Below are positions 48,403-55,724 of a DNA stretch of 64,000 nucleotides, piece after piece; within the stretch, counting starts at the first letter, position 1, and the number at the start of each line of letters is the position of its first letter. The stretch spans positions 620,001-684,000 of the forward strand of contig OY970245.1 in assembly GCA_963715455.1 (NCBI GenBank). Direction: 5' to 3'. Below the pieces are notes generated by a model that saw only the letters and a program-made list of their open reading frames with translations, ran no database searches and was not told where the DNA came from. The DNA comes from VRUE01 sp963715455 (GTDB taxonomy: Bacteria; Actinomycetota; Thermoleophilia; Solirubrobacterales; 70-9). A program made the translations under genes and the position numbers.

Positions 48403-48417
48403 TGTTCCTCCTGGTTT

Positions 48418-48522
48418 CTACTGGTCGATGCTGATCATCGGGGACGTCTTGACCGGGTCCCCGCAGGCTTCGATCTCCTCGACGCTGGGCGGCTCGTAAG
48501 GCGTGACGCTGTCCTGAGACAT
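48418..48522 (-). CDS. RiPP precursor peptide 1
   Basis: A 34-residue peptide, ATG start, RBS AGGAG seven bases ahead. Shares TPYEPPSVEEIEACGDPVKT with the others, then SPMISIDQ. It is the only one with a cysteine (Cys20). Encoded 34 bases downstream of the kinase-like gene and 15 bases upstream of peptide 2. Confidence 0.78.
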   Translation of the reverse strand: MSQDSVTPYEPPSVEEIEACGDPVKTSPMISIDQ

Positions 48523-48556
48523 CTCGCTCCTGTCGTCGGCGACTTGGCGGCTGAGT

Positions 48557-49438
48557 CTAACCCCGGTCGGTGACCTTGTCGAGGAGGGCGGCCGCGGCGC
48601 TTGGCAGAGCGTCGAGATCATCGGGCAGGCTGGCGCGGAAGGCGGGCACAACACCCAGGAAGTCGGCGAGGTTGGCAAAGGCAGCGCCGATCGCCGGCCT
48701 GGTCCCGCTATGGATCAGGTTGGGGGTGAGCAGGGCCAGGGCACGGGCCCGCTCCAGCGCCTCGACCTCGAGTACGGCGCCGCGCTCGCCGAGCAGGACG
48801 ACGGCCGCGACGGGGCAGGGGAGTGGCTCGCCCGGGCCCGGGTCCGCCAGCAGCTCACTGCGTTGCCCACCCCCGTCACCGCTGCGGCGCATCCGCACCC
48901 CCCGGGCTCCCGGATACGCAATTGCCCTTCCCGCACCCAGCTCGATCGCGATTCCGTCCTCACCCAGCAGGCAGTAGCCCGTTTCGCCCAGGACCCTGGC
49001 CAGTGTCGACTTTCCCCGCTGGGTGGGGCCGCAGAAGACGACCGCCTGGCCGTTGGCCTCGGCTGCCGCGGCGTGAAGAGCGAGGTCGCCACGCATTGCC
49101 AGCAGCGTGCAAATCGCCGTGGAGGCGACACGGTGCTCGAGCAGCTGATCGTCTGTGTCATCGCGGTCGACGGCGATCCGCGCTGTCCCGGGCTCCAGCA
49201 GGAAGCTCCCGGTCGGCGGCAACTGCAGCAGGCAGGCCCCGCCGTCATCGAGCTCATAAGAGGCGTACCAGCAGCGGCCGGCCTCGTCGACCAGCGTGCT
49301 GACCGGCTCGCCTGCGGGCGGATGAAGCCCCGTCGCTGTCTCAAGCACGAGCTCGCCCCGCGTTCCGGCTGCCGCATTGAGCCGCTGCAACGACAGTCCG
49401 TCCCCGGCCGCGACCTCGAATCCATAGAGGCTGCCCAT
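48557..49438 (-). CDS. HPr-kinase-like protein of the RiPP cluster
   Basis: A 293-residue protein. Residues 100-290 match the HprK-like P-loop fold seen in peptide-modification clusters: DLALHAAAAEANGQAVVFCG, Walker A GPTQRGKST (137-145), CLLGEDGIAIELG (acidic pair 160-161). The N-terminal 100 residues are beta-rich and not recognised. In the paeninodin lasso system a related kinase phosphorylates the peptide C terminus; a similar role on Ser/Thr of the three peptides is inferred. First gene of the minus-strand unit, 27 bases from the divergent PqqD-like gene. Confidence 0.8.
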   Translation of the reverse strand: MGSLYGFEVAAGDGLSLQRLNAAAGTRGELVLETATGLHPPAGEPVSTLVDEAGRCWYASYELDDGGACLLQLPPTGSFLLEPGTARIAVDRDDTDDQLLEHRVASTAICTLLAMRGDLALHAAAAEANGQAVVFCGPTQRGKSTLARVLGETGYCLLGEDGIAIELGAGRAIAYPGARGVRMRRSGDGGGQRSELLADPGPGEPLPCPVAAVVLLGERGAVLEVEALERARALALLTPNLIHSGTRPAIGAAFANLADFLGVVPAFRASLPDDLDALPSAAAALLDKVTDRG

Positions 49439-49465
49439 CTGGTCGTAGGCTATGGAACGTTGGAG

Positions 49466-49747
49466 GTGGAGCAGATAGAAGCGCGCACGACTCTACGGCG
49501 GACCGAGCGAGCCGTGCACGGTGCCCTGCCCGAGGAGACTGTGCTGCTCGACGTCGAGGGGGAGACCGCGGTGCGACTCAACGCGACTGGCGCCTGGATT
49601 TGGGACCAGCTAGAGCAGCCGCGCCGGGTGGACGAGCTGGCACGGGGCTTGGCGGAGCGCTTCTCGATCGACCAGACCCGAGCGCTCGCCGACGTCGTCG
49701 CATTCGCCCGCGAGATGGCGCGGCGCGAATTGCTGGCCGCGACCTGA
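49466..49747 (+). CDS. Stand-alone PqqD-like peptide-binding protein
   Basis: A 93-residue PqqD-family protein: GALPEETVLLDVEGETAVRL then LNATGAWIWDQLEQPRRVDE and LARGLAERFSIDQTRALADV. It is the usual RiPP recognition element fold, expected to hold the leader of the precursor peptides. GTG 49466 chosen (TTG 49460 also possible). It is divergent from the kinase-like gene with only 27 bases between, so its promoter must lie inside that gene or the true start is further in (GTG 49514). Confidence 0.8.
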   Translation: MEQIEARTTLRRTERAVHGALPEETVLLDVEGETAVRLNATGAWIWDQLEQPRRVDELARGLAERFSIDQTRALADVVAFAREMARRELLAAT

Positions 49748-49787
49748 GGCCTACCCGGCAAGCGCCGGCTCATCCTGCATTTGCCAC

Positions 49788-50777
49788 CTATGCGGTGCTA
49801 AATGCAGGACTCGTCTCAGACTCTGGCCGCGGCAGGTTCTGGTCGGCGTGGTAGCTGGAACGGACCAGGGGGCCTGAGGCGACCGACTCGAAGCCGAGCT
49901 CGTAGGCGGCCTTCTCCAGCGCCTCGAACTCTTCCGGGTGCCAGTAGCGCACCACCGGCAGGTGGTTCTCGGTCGGCCGCAGGTACTGGCCGACGGTGAG
50001 CACCTGGACGCGGTGCTCGCGCAGGATGCCGAAGGCCTCAACCATCTCCTCGAAGGACTCGCCGAGGCCGACCATCAGTCCCGACTTGGTGACCACGTCG
50101 GCGCCGCCCATTTCCTTGGCCATCCTCAGCACCCGCGCCGAGCGCAGGAACTTGGAACCGCGCCGCGCCACCGGGTAGAGCCGGGGCACGGTCTCGACGT
50201 TGTGGTTGAAGACGTCGGGACGCTCGTGGATCACCTTGGCCAGCGGCATCTCCTGGCCGCGGAAGTCCGGGGTGAGGATCTCGACCTTGCAGCCCGGTGC
50301 CTGCATGCGGATCGAGCGGATCACGCCGACGAAGGCGCTCGCCCCGTAGTCGGGCAGGTCGTCGCGGTCGACCGAGGTGACGACTGCGTGGCGCAGCCCC
50401 ATGCGCTTCACCTGGTTGGCGACGCGTAGCGGCTCCAGCGGGTCGTTCCAAGTCGGCACGCCAGTCTTCACGTTGCAGAAGCCGCAACGGCGAGTGCAGA
50501 CGTCGCCGAGGATCATGAAGGTGGCGGTGCCGCGCTCCCAACACTCGCCGACGTTGGGGCAGTTGGCCTCCTCGCAGACCGTGTGCAGGTTGTCGTCGCC
50601 GATTGTCGCCTTGAGGCGGCGGTAGTTGGGGCCGCCCGGCGCCGGCACCTTCAGCCACGGTGGCTTGCGGGCGCGGCGGAAGGGAACGGTGCCGTCGCTC
50701 TCCGCCGCCCTGCCGCCCGGCTTGGCACGTGAGCGGGTGACATGGACGCGCTCGGCTGGTGCGGTGGGGTCGCTCAT
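49788..50777 (-). CDS. lipA: Lipoyl synthase
   Basis: A 329-residue radical SAM enzyme that inserts two sulfurs into octanoyl-protein. Auxiliary cluster motif CEEANCPNVGEC, radical SAM motif CTRRCGFC, FNHNVETVPRLYPVARRGSK, and the serine ligand in the C-terminal RSSYHADQ. The N-terminal extension of about 35 residues is basic. Its ATG overlaps the lipB stop, so the two steps of lipoate synthesis are coupled. It serves the E2 lipoyl domain encoded 3 kb away. Confidence 0.97.
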   Translation of the reverse strand: MSDPTAPAERVHVTRSRAKPGGRAAESDGTVPFRRARKPPWLKVPAPGGPNYRRLKATIGDDNLHTVCEEANCPNVGECWERGTATFMILGDVCTRRCGFCNVKTGVPTWNDPLEPLRVANQVKRMGLRHAVVTSVDRDDLPDYGASAFVGVIRSIRMQAPGCKVEILTPDFRGQEMPLAKVIHERPDVFNHNVETVPRLYPVARRGSKFLRSARVLRMAKEMGGADVVTKSGLMVGLGESFEEMVEAFGILREHRVQVLTVGQYLRPTENHLPVVRYWHPEEFEALEKAAYELGFESVASGPLVRSSYHADQNLPRPESETSPAFSTA

Positions 50778-51508
50778 GGGACGCCGAGCCTAGCGTTGTC
50801 GAGCCCCAGGTCGGTGGGGCTAGCGGTTGCCGGGGCGCGCTCGTAGACCTCGGCGTAGCGGGCGGCGAGCGTCGCGGCGAAGGCGTCGAGGTCCTGCTCG
50901 CTGCCGCGCTCTCGGCTCAGTGAGGTGACCTGGCAGCCCTCGATCCCGCAGGGCACGACCCACTCGAAGGGCTGCAGGTCGTTGTTGACGTTGATCGCCA
51001 GGCCGTGCGTGGTGATGCCGCGGCTGACGTGCACGCCGATCGAGCCGATCTTGCGCGCCTCGGCCGATCCGGCGGCGGAGCCCGGCGGCTCGCCCTCGGT
51101 CCAGACCCCGGTCAGGCCCTCGATCGTGCGGGCGGGCACGCCGTGCTCGCCGAGCGCCCCGATCGCCACCTGCTCCAGGCGACGCACGTACTCGTGCACG
51201 TCGTCGCTGTAGGGCTTCAGGTCGACGATCGGGTAGGCGACGAGCTGGCCCGGCCCGTGGTAGGTGACACGCCCGCCGCGGTCGGTGTCGCGCACCTCGA
51301 TTCCCTGCATCTCGTACCACTCGGTGGCCATCGGCAGCTCCTCCTCGCTGGAGCGGCGGCCGCGGGTGTAGACAGGAGGGTGCTCGAGCAGCAGCAGCAC
51401 GTCGGGGATCGAGCCGTCCTCGCGGGCGTCGCGCAGCCAGCGCTGGGCGACGGCGGCCTCCTCGTAGGGGATCAGGCCGCAGCGGACGACGAGGACTTCG
51501 GCGCTCAT
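50774..51508 (-). CDS. lipB: Octanoyltransferase
   Basis: A 244-residue enzyme that transfers octanoate from acyl carrier protein to lipoyl domains. Signature VTYHGPGQLVAYPIVDLKPY, EARKIGSIGVHVSRGITTHG (catalytic Lys), LAINVNNDLQPFEWVVPCGI EG (catalytic Cys). Start at ATG 51508; the frame upstream reads through the divergent promoter and lacks homology. Divergent from the membrane-protein gene. Confidence 0.95.
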   Translation of the reverse strand: MSAEVLVVRCGLIPYEEAAVAQRWLRDAREDGSIPDVLLLLEHPPVYTRGRRSSEEELPMATEWYEMQGIEVRDTDRGGRVTYHGPGQLVAYPIVDLKPYSDDVHEYVRRLEQVAIGALGEHGVPARTIEGLTGVWTEGEPPGSAAGSAEARKIGSIGVHVSRGITTHGLAINVNNDLQPFEWVVPCGIEGCQVTSLSRERGSEQDLDAFAATLAARYAEVYERAPATASPTDLGLDNARLGVP

Positions 51509-51553
51509 TCCCGAAATCGTTGCACGGCGCCCTTCTATCCTTGCGCTGCCCCC

Positions 51554-53278
51554 ATGGTCCAGTCCAAGGCCCTCCGACCAGACTGGCTGCCCGCCGTCGC
51601 CCTCAGCTCGCTGCTTGCCGCGGCGATGCTCGCCTGGAACCCGCAGGTCGGCGACCTTGCCGCCCAGGTCTTCCGCACCGAGCTCTTCCAGCACACCGGC
51701 CTGGCGATCTGGAACGGCAGCTGGTACGGCGGCCACTACACGCTCACCTACAGCTTCCTCTTCCCGCCCCTGGCAGCCCTGCTCAGCCCACAACTGGTGG
51801 GCTCGATCTCGGTCGTCGCCTCGGCCTACCTCTTCGACCGCCTGGTCCGCGACCGCTGGGGCGAGGCCGCCCGCTGGGCAACCCTCTGGTTCGCCGCGGG
51901 CGTGGTGACCTTGCTCGCCGACGGCCAGCTCACCTTCGCGCTGGGGGTGGCGTTTGGCTTGGCATCCCTACGCGCCCTGCAGCTCGAGCGGGGCAGCCTT
52001 GCGCTGCTCGCCGCCACCGCCTGCGCCCTCTCCAGCCCCGTCGCGGCGGGCTTCCTGGCCGGGGTTCTCATTGCGCTCTCTGCCTCGACCGTCGACTGGC
52101 GCGGCCTCTCCCGCGGGTGGCGCGGACTCGGGGGGGCCGAGAACGGAGGCGTAGCCCCCGCCCGCAGGTCCCCCCGAGTCCGTGGCAGGACCCGCGGCCG
52201 AGCGCTCTCGTCCCGCACCCGAGCGCTCTGGACTGCGTCCGTAGCGCTCACCCTGGTCCTCGCCCCCAACCTCGCCTTCCCCGAGTCGGGCCAGTTCCCC
52301 TTCGCCTTCTCCTCCTTTATCGCCATCCCGCTCTGGTGCGGCTCGGCGTTGTATGTGACGCGCGAGCTGCGCGAGGAGGAGCGCCAGTTGCGCTGGGCGA
52401 TTGCCGGCTACCTGTTGGTCTCGATCCTCATCTGGCTCGTGCCAAACCCGATGGGCGGCAACGCGGTGCGGCTCGGTGCCCTCTTCGGGGGGCCGGTGCT
52501 GGCCGCGGTGGTGCTCGCCCGCCGGCCGCGGGTCGCGCCCTGGTTCCTGGCGCTCTTCATGGCCGGCGGTCTCTATTGGCAGGTGACCGCCAGTGTCAGC
52601 CAGATCGCCCGCAGCGTCGGCGATCCATCGACCTCGCGCGAGTACTTCCAGCCCGCCGCCGAGTGGTTGCGGGAGAACGGTGGTCCCGGAGTACGAGTCG
52701 AGGTACCGCCGACCGCCAACCATTGGGAGTCGGCATATCTTGCCTCCGAGGTTGAGCTGGCGCGGGGCTGGCTGCGGCAGCTCGACACCACCCGCGACGA
52801 CATCTTCTACGGCGACGAGGAGTTGCTCACCGCGGCTACCTACGGCCACTGGCTGCGCAGCAACGCAATCTCCTTTGTGGCCCTGCCCGATGCGCCGCTC
52901 GACTACTCCTCAGTCGCCGAGAGTCGCCTGATCCGCAACGAGCCCGCCTACCTCGATTTGCGCTGGAGCTCAGCCCACTGGCGCATCTACGCGGTGCGCG
53001 ATCCTAAGGCCCTGGTCGAGCCACTCGGCGCGGCCGCGGCGCAACTGCTCTGGGTCGACCGCGAGGGCTTCGCCCTGCGGGTGGAGCAACCTGGCGACTT
53101 CCTCGTGCGTGTCAACTTCACCCAGTACTGGTCGATCGCTCGTGGCAGTGGCTGCATCATTCGCCACGGCGAGTGGACCAGAGCCCGAGCGTCGCGGCCC
53201 GGGGTCTTCCGTGTCGCTGCCGATTTCTCAGTGGGCCGGGCCTGGAATGCAGTGACGGGCGCCCACAAGACGTGCTGA
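51554..53278 (+). CDS. Large membrane protein, GT-C glycosyltransferase-like, carrying a palindromic element
   Basis: 574 residues, about ten helices in the first 360 residues, then a soluble extracellular domain (residues 365-574). FQHTGLAIWNGSWYGGHYTL and YSFLFPPLAALL after helix 1 resemble the first loop of GT-C polymerases, but no clear catalytic pair is assigned. Residues 186-215 (WRGLSRGWRGLGGAENGG then Arg-rich sequence) are encoded by a palindromic element and interrupt the membrane region with a basic loop. Substrate unknown. Confidence 0.7.
   Translation: MVQSKALRPDWLPAVALSSLLAAAMLAWNPQVGDLAAQVFRTELFQHTGLAIWNGSWYGGHYTLTYSFLFPPLAALLSPQLVGSISVVASAYLFDRLVRDRWGEAARWATLWFAAGVVTLLADGQLTFALGVAFGLASLRALQLERGSLALLAATACALSSPVAAGFLAGVLIALSASTVDWRGLSRGWRGLGGAENGGVAPARRSPRVRGRTRGRALSSRTRALWTASVALTLVLAPNLAFPESGQFPFAFSSFIAIPLWCGSALYVTRELREEERQLRWAIAGYLLVSILIWLVPNPMGGNAVRLGALFGGPVLAAVVLARRPRVAPWFLALFMAGGLYWQVTASVSQIARSVGDPSTSREYFQPAAEWLRENGGPGVRVEVPPTANHWESAYLASEVELARGWLRQLDTTRDDIFYGDEELLTAATYGHWLRSNAISFVALPDAPLDYSSVAESRLIRNEPAYLDLRWSSAHWRIYAVRDPKALVEPLGAAAAQLLWVDREGFALRVEQPGDFLVRVNFTQYWSIARGSGCIIRHGEWTRARASRPGVFRVAADFSVGRAWNAVTGAHKTC
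52111..52197 (+). repeat. Palindromic element, copy 1, inside the membrane-protein gene
   Basis: 87 bases. Outer pair CCGCGGGT (52111-52118) and ACCCGCGG (52190-52197); inner perfect 13-bp stem CGGACTCGGGGGG (52123-52135) with 52170-52182; loop containing GCCCCCGCCCGCAG. The reading frame stays open through it (29 codons). Confidence 0.8.
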
Positions 53279-53279
53279 G

Positions 53280-54605
53280 CTAAAGCGCGAGGGAGAGCGG
53301 CTCTTCGAGCAGTGACTTGATGCGGGCCAGGAATTCGGCTGCGGGGGCGCCGTAGAGGATGCGGTGGTCGCAGGCGAGATTGACGCGCATCAGGTGGGCG
53401 GTGGCGAACGAGCCGTTGCGGACGACCGGGCGCTCGCTGATCGCGCCGACGGCGAGGATTGCCGCCTGCGGGGGGTTGATCACCGCGGCGAAGCTCTCGA
53501 TGCCGAACATCCCCAGGTTGGAGACGGTGAAGGTCGCGCCGGAGAGCTCGGGCGGTGTGATCTGCCCCTCGCGCACTCGCTGGGCCAGTCCCCGTGCGTC
53601 GCTGGCGATCTGCCGCAAGCTCTTCTGGTCCGCATCGAAGATCGTCGGCACGACGAGCGCGTCGTTGGCGGCCACCGCGACGCCGACGTTGACCCGCGAG
53701 TAGAGCTCGAAGCGCCCGTCGCGATAGGCGCCGTTGGCCCGCGGGTGCTCGCGCAGCGCCAGCGCACAGGCCTTGACCACCATGTCGTTGAAAGAGGGCA
53801 CCACGTCGCCCTCCGAGGCCGCCGCCTTGATCTGCGCCCGCGCCGCGACCAGGCGGCTCATGTCGATCTCGGCCTCAAGGTAGAAATGTGGCGCCGTCGC
53901 CTTCGACTCCGACATGCGACGGGCGACCGTCGACTGCAGCTTGGTTGGGTCTTCGTAAGTGGTATGGCCCTTGGCGGTTTCGGGCACCTCGGTTGAGGGC
54001 TGGGCACGTTCGACCGCGGGTCCTGTCGTGGGTGATGGGGGGGCGCTGCGGGCGGGGGCGTCCTCGACCCCCCCATCACCCACGCCACCCGCGGAAGAAG
54101 CCTTCTCCACATCCGCCTTGACGATTCGCCCGCCAGGCCCAGACCCTTCGAGCTGCGAAAGCTCAACCCCGCGCTCCTTCGCGATCCGCCGCGCGACGGG
54201 AGACGCCTTCGGGCGACCGTCTTCGGCTGGAGCTTGGTGGGGCGCTGGCGTTTCCGTCTCTTCCGCGGGTGGCGCGGACTCGGGGGGGCCGAGAACGGAG
54301 GCCCCGCCCCCGCCCGCAGGCCCCCCCGAGGCCGTGGCAGGACCCGCGGTCGAGCGCCCTGAACCTTCATCTGAATCTCCAATCCGAGCGATCGGGGTGC
54401 CGATGACGACGGTCTCACCCTCCTGCACGAGGATCTCGCTGAGCGTCCCCGCCACATCAGCTTCATAAGCCATGTTCGCCTTGTCCGTCTCGATCTCCAC
54501 AAGCTCATCCCCAACGGCGACGTCGTCGCCCACCTGCTTCAGCCACTGCAGAATCGTCCCCTCCTCCATCGAGTCGGACAGTCTCGGCATGACGATGTCA
54601 GGCAT
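53280..54605 (-). CDS. Dihydrolipoamide acyltransferase (E2) of a 2-oxoacid dehydrogenase complex
   Basis: 441 residues: lipoyl domain 1-78 (Lys42 in EIETDKANMAYEADV), linker 80-130, E1/E3-binding domain 132-168 (SPVARRIAKERGVELSQLEG), second linker 169-212, catalytic domain 215-441 (GATFTVSNLGMFGIESFAAV, CDHRILYGAPAAEFL with catalytic His). The usual DHRxxDG Asp is Tyr here, a variation known from some actinobacterial E2s as I recall. Both linkers contain a palindromic element (residues 86-115 and 171-197). Transfers acyl groups to CoA. Last gene of E1 alpha-E1 beta-E2. Confidence 0.94.
   Translation of the reverse strand: MPDIVMPRLSDSMEEGTILQWLKQVGDDVAVGDELVEIETDKANMAYEADVAGTLSEILVQEGETVVIGTPIARIGDSDEGSGRSTAGPATASGGPAGGGGASVLGPPESAPPAEETETPAPHQAPAEDGRPKASPVARRIAKERGVELSQLEGSGPGGRIVKADVEKASSAGGVGDGGVEDAPARSAPPSPTTGPAVERAQPSTEVPETAKGHTTYEDPTKLQSTVARRMSESKATAPHFYLEAEIDMSRLVAARAQIKAAASEGDVVPSFNDMVVKACALALREHPRANGAYRDGRFELYSRVNVGVAVAANDALVVPTIFDADQKSLRQIASDARGLAQRVREGQITPPELSGATFTVSNLGMFGIESFAAVINPPQAAILAVGAISERPVVRNGSFATAHLMRVNLACDHRILYGAPAAEFLARIKSLLEEPLSLAL
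54014..54094 (-). repeat. Palindromic element, copy 3, in E2 linker 2
   Basis: 81 bases, opposite orientation to copies 1 and 2 and therefore read in its own sense by the minus-strand E2 gene. Outer CCGCGGGT/ACCCGCGG; perfect 17-bp inner stem CGTGGGTGATGGGGGGG (54027-54043) with 54068-54084. It encodes E2 residues 171-197 (GGVGDGGVEDAPARSAPPSP). Confidence 0.82.
54263..54349 (+). repeat. Palindromic element, copy 2, in E2 linker 1
   Basis: 87 bases, outer CCGCGGGT/ACCCGCGG, inner stem CGGACTCGGGGGGGCC pairing 15 of 16 with the right arm. Its left half is identical to copy 1 for the first 39 bases. It encodes E2 residues 86-115 (GPATASGGPAGGGGASVLGP) in antisense to the element. Confidence 0.82.
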
Positions 54606-54637
54606 GAGCCGTCCCTGATTGCCGTCCCTCGCGGGGG

Positions 54638-54718
54638 GTGGCGCCGAATGGGGGGACCACCCCTGAGGAAGCTTTAGCTACCGGAAGGGGTGGTGGGCCC
54701 CATTCGGTGACAGGACCC
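54638..54718 (+). repeat. Palindromic element, copy 4, intergenic between E2 and E1 beta
   Basis: 81 bases in the 129-base gap. It keeps the ends GGTGGCG and CAGGACCCGC but has a different stem: CCGAATGGGG (54644-54653) with CCCCATTCGG (54698-54707), and an inner ACCACCCCT/AGGGGTGGT. It may modulate the E1 beta-E2 message. Confidence 0.72.
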
Positions 54719-54734
54719 GCCGCGCCAGCCGCGT

Positions 54735-55724
54735 TCAAAGTGACCCCTCCAGCGTGGCCAGCGCCGCCTGCACCACGTGCTCCTCATGCGGAATCGCCGC
54801 CTGCTCCAACCGCCTCGAGTAGGGCATATGCACGTCGGCCCCAGTCACCCGCTGCACCGGCGCGTCGAGGTAGTCGAAAGCCTGCTCGGTGATCAGCGTC
54901 GCCAGGTTGGCGCCGACGCCGCCGTGCGGCCAGCCCTCCTCGACGATCACCACATGGTTGGTCTTGCGCACCGAGGCGAGGATCGTGTCGAGGTCGAGTG
55001 GGCGCAGCGTGCGGGGGTCGATCACCTCGGCCTCGATGCCGTGCTCGCTGGCCAGTACCCGCGCTCCGTCCTCGGCGACGTGGGCCATCTTGAGGATGCC
55101 GACGATCGTTACGTCGCTACCCTCGCGGCGCACTGCCGCTTCGCCGAAGTGCAGCAGCTCCTCCTCGTCCTCGCCGACCACGCCGCGCCGCCCGTAGAGG
55201 CTCTCGTGCTCGATGAAGACCACCGGGTTCTCGTCGCGGATTGCTGCCTTGAGCAGTGCCTTGCCATCGGCCGGGGTCGAGGGGCAGGCAACCAGCAGCC
55301 CCGGCACCTGCAGGAAGAGCGCCTCGAAGCTGTGCGAGTGGGTGGGGCCGAGTTGGTGTCCCCCGCCACCAGGCATGCGGATCACCAGCGGCACCCGCGC
55401 CTGGCCGTTGAACATGTAGGGGATCGCGGCGGCGTGGTTGACGATCTGGTCGAGGGCGAGCAGCGAGAAGTTGACCGTCATCAGCTCGACGATCGGCCGC
55501 AGCCCGGCCATCGCCGCGCCGACGCCGGTGCCGACGATCGTGTTCTCGGAGATCGGCGTGTCGCGCACGCGGCGCTCGCCGAACTCGTCGAGCAGCCCTT
55601 CGGTCACCTTGAAGGCGCCCTGGAAGACACCGACGTCCTCGCCCATCACCAGCACCGCCTCGTCGCGGCGCATCTCCTCCGCCATCGCGTCGCGCAGGGC
55701 CTCGCGCATGCGCAGCTCGGCCAT
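54735..55724 (-). CDS. 2-oxoacid dehydrogenase E1 component, beta subunit
   Basis: 329 residues, close to PdhB/AcoB: MREALRDAMAEEMRRDEAVL, VMGEDVGVFQGAFKVTEGLL, RVRDTPISENTIVGTGVGAA, NHAAAIPYMFNGQARVPLVI, IRMPGGGGHQLGPTHSHSFE, EEGWPHGGVGANLATLITEQ. With the alpha subunit it forms the thiamine-diphosphate-dependent decarboxylase. Its ATG overlaps the E1 alpha stop (TGATG). Confidence 0.95.
   Translation of the reverse strand: MAELRMREALRDAMAEEMRRDEAVLVMGEDVGVFQGAFKVTEGLLDEFGERRVRDTPISENTIVGTGVGAAMAGLRPIVELMTVNFSLLALDQIVNHAAAIPYMFNGQARVPLVIRMPGGGGHQLGPTHSHSFEALFLQVPGLLVACPSTPADGKALLKAAIRDENPVVFIEHESLYGRRGVVGEDEEELLHFGEAAVRREGSDVTIVGILKMAHVAEDGARVLASEHGIEAEVIDPRTLRPLDLDTILASVRKTNHVVIVEEGWPHGGVGANLATLITEQAFDYLDAPVQRVTGADVHMPYSRRLEQAAIPHEEHVVQAALATLEGSL

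Noticed and set aside
48155..48522. Lasso peptide cluster as a firm assignment
   Set aside because: The leader resembles lasso leaders, but no asparagine-synthetase-like cyclase or transglutaminase-like protease is present, and the predicted cores would be too short.
52111..54718. CRISPR array, because of several similar repeats
   Set aside because: Copies are irregularly spaced, occur in both orientations, lie within genes, and have variable stems rather than constant repeats with unique spacers.
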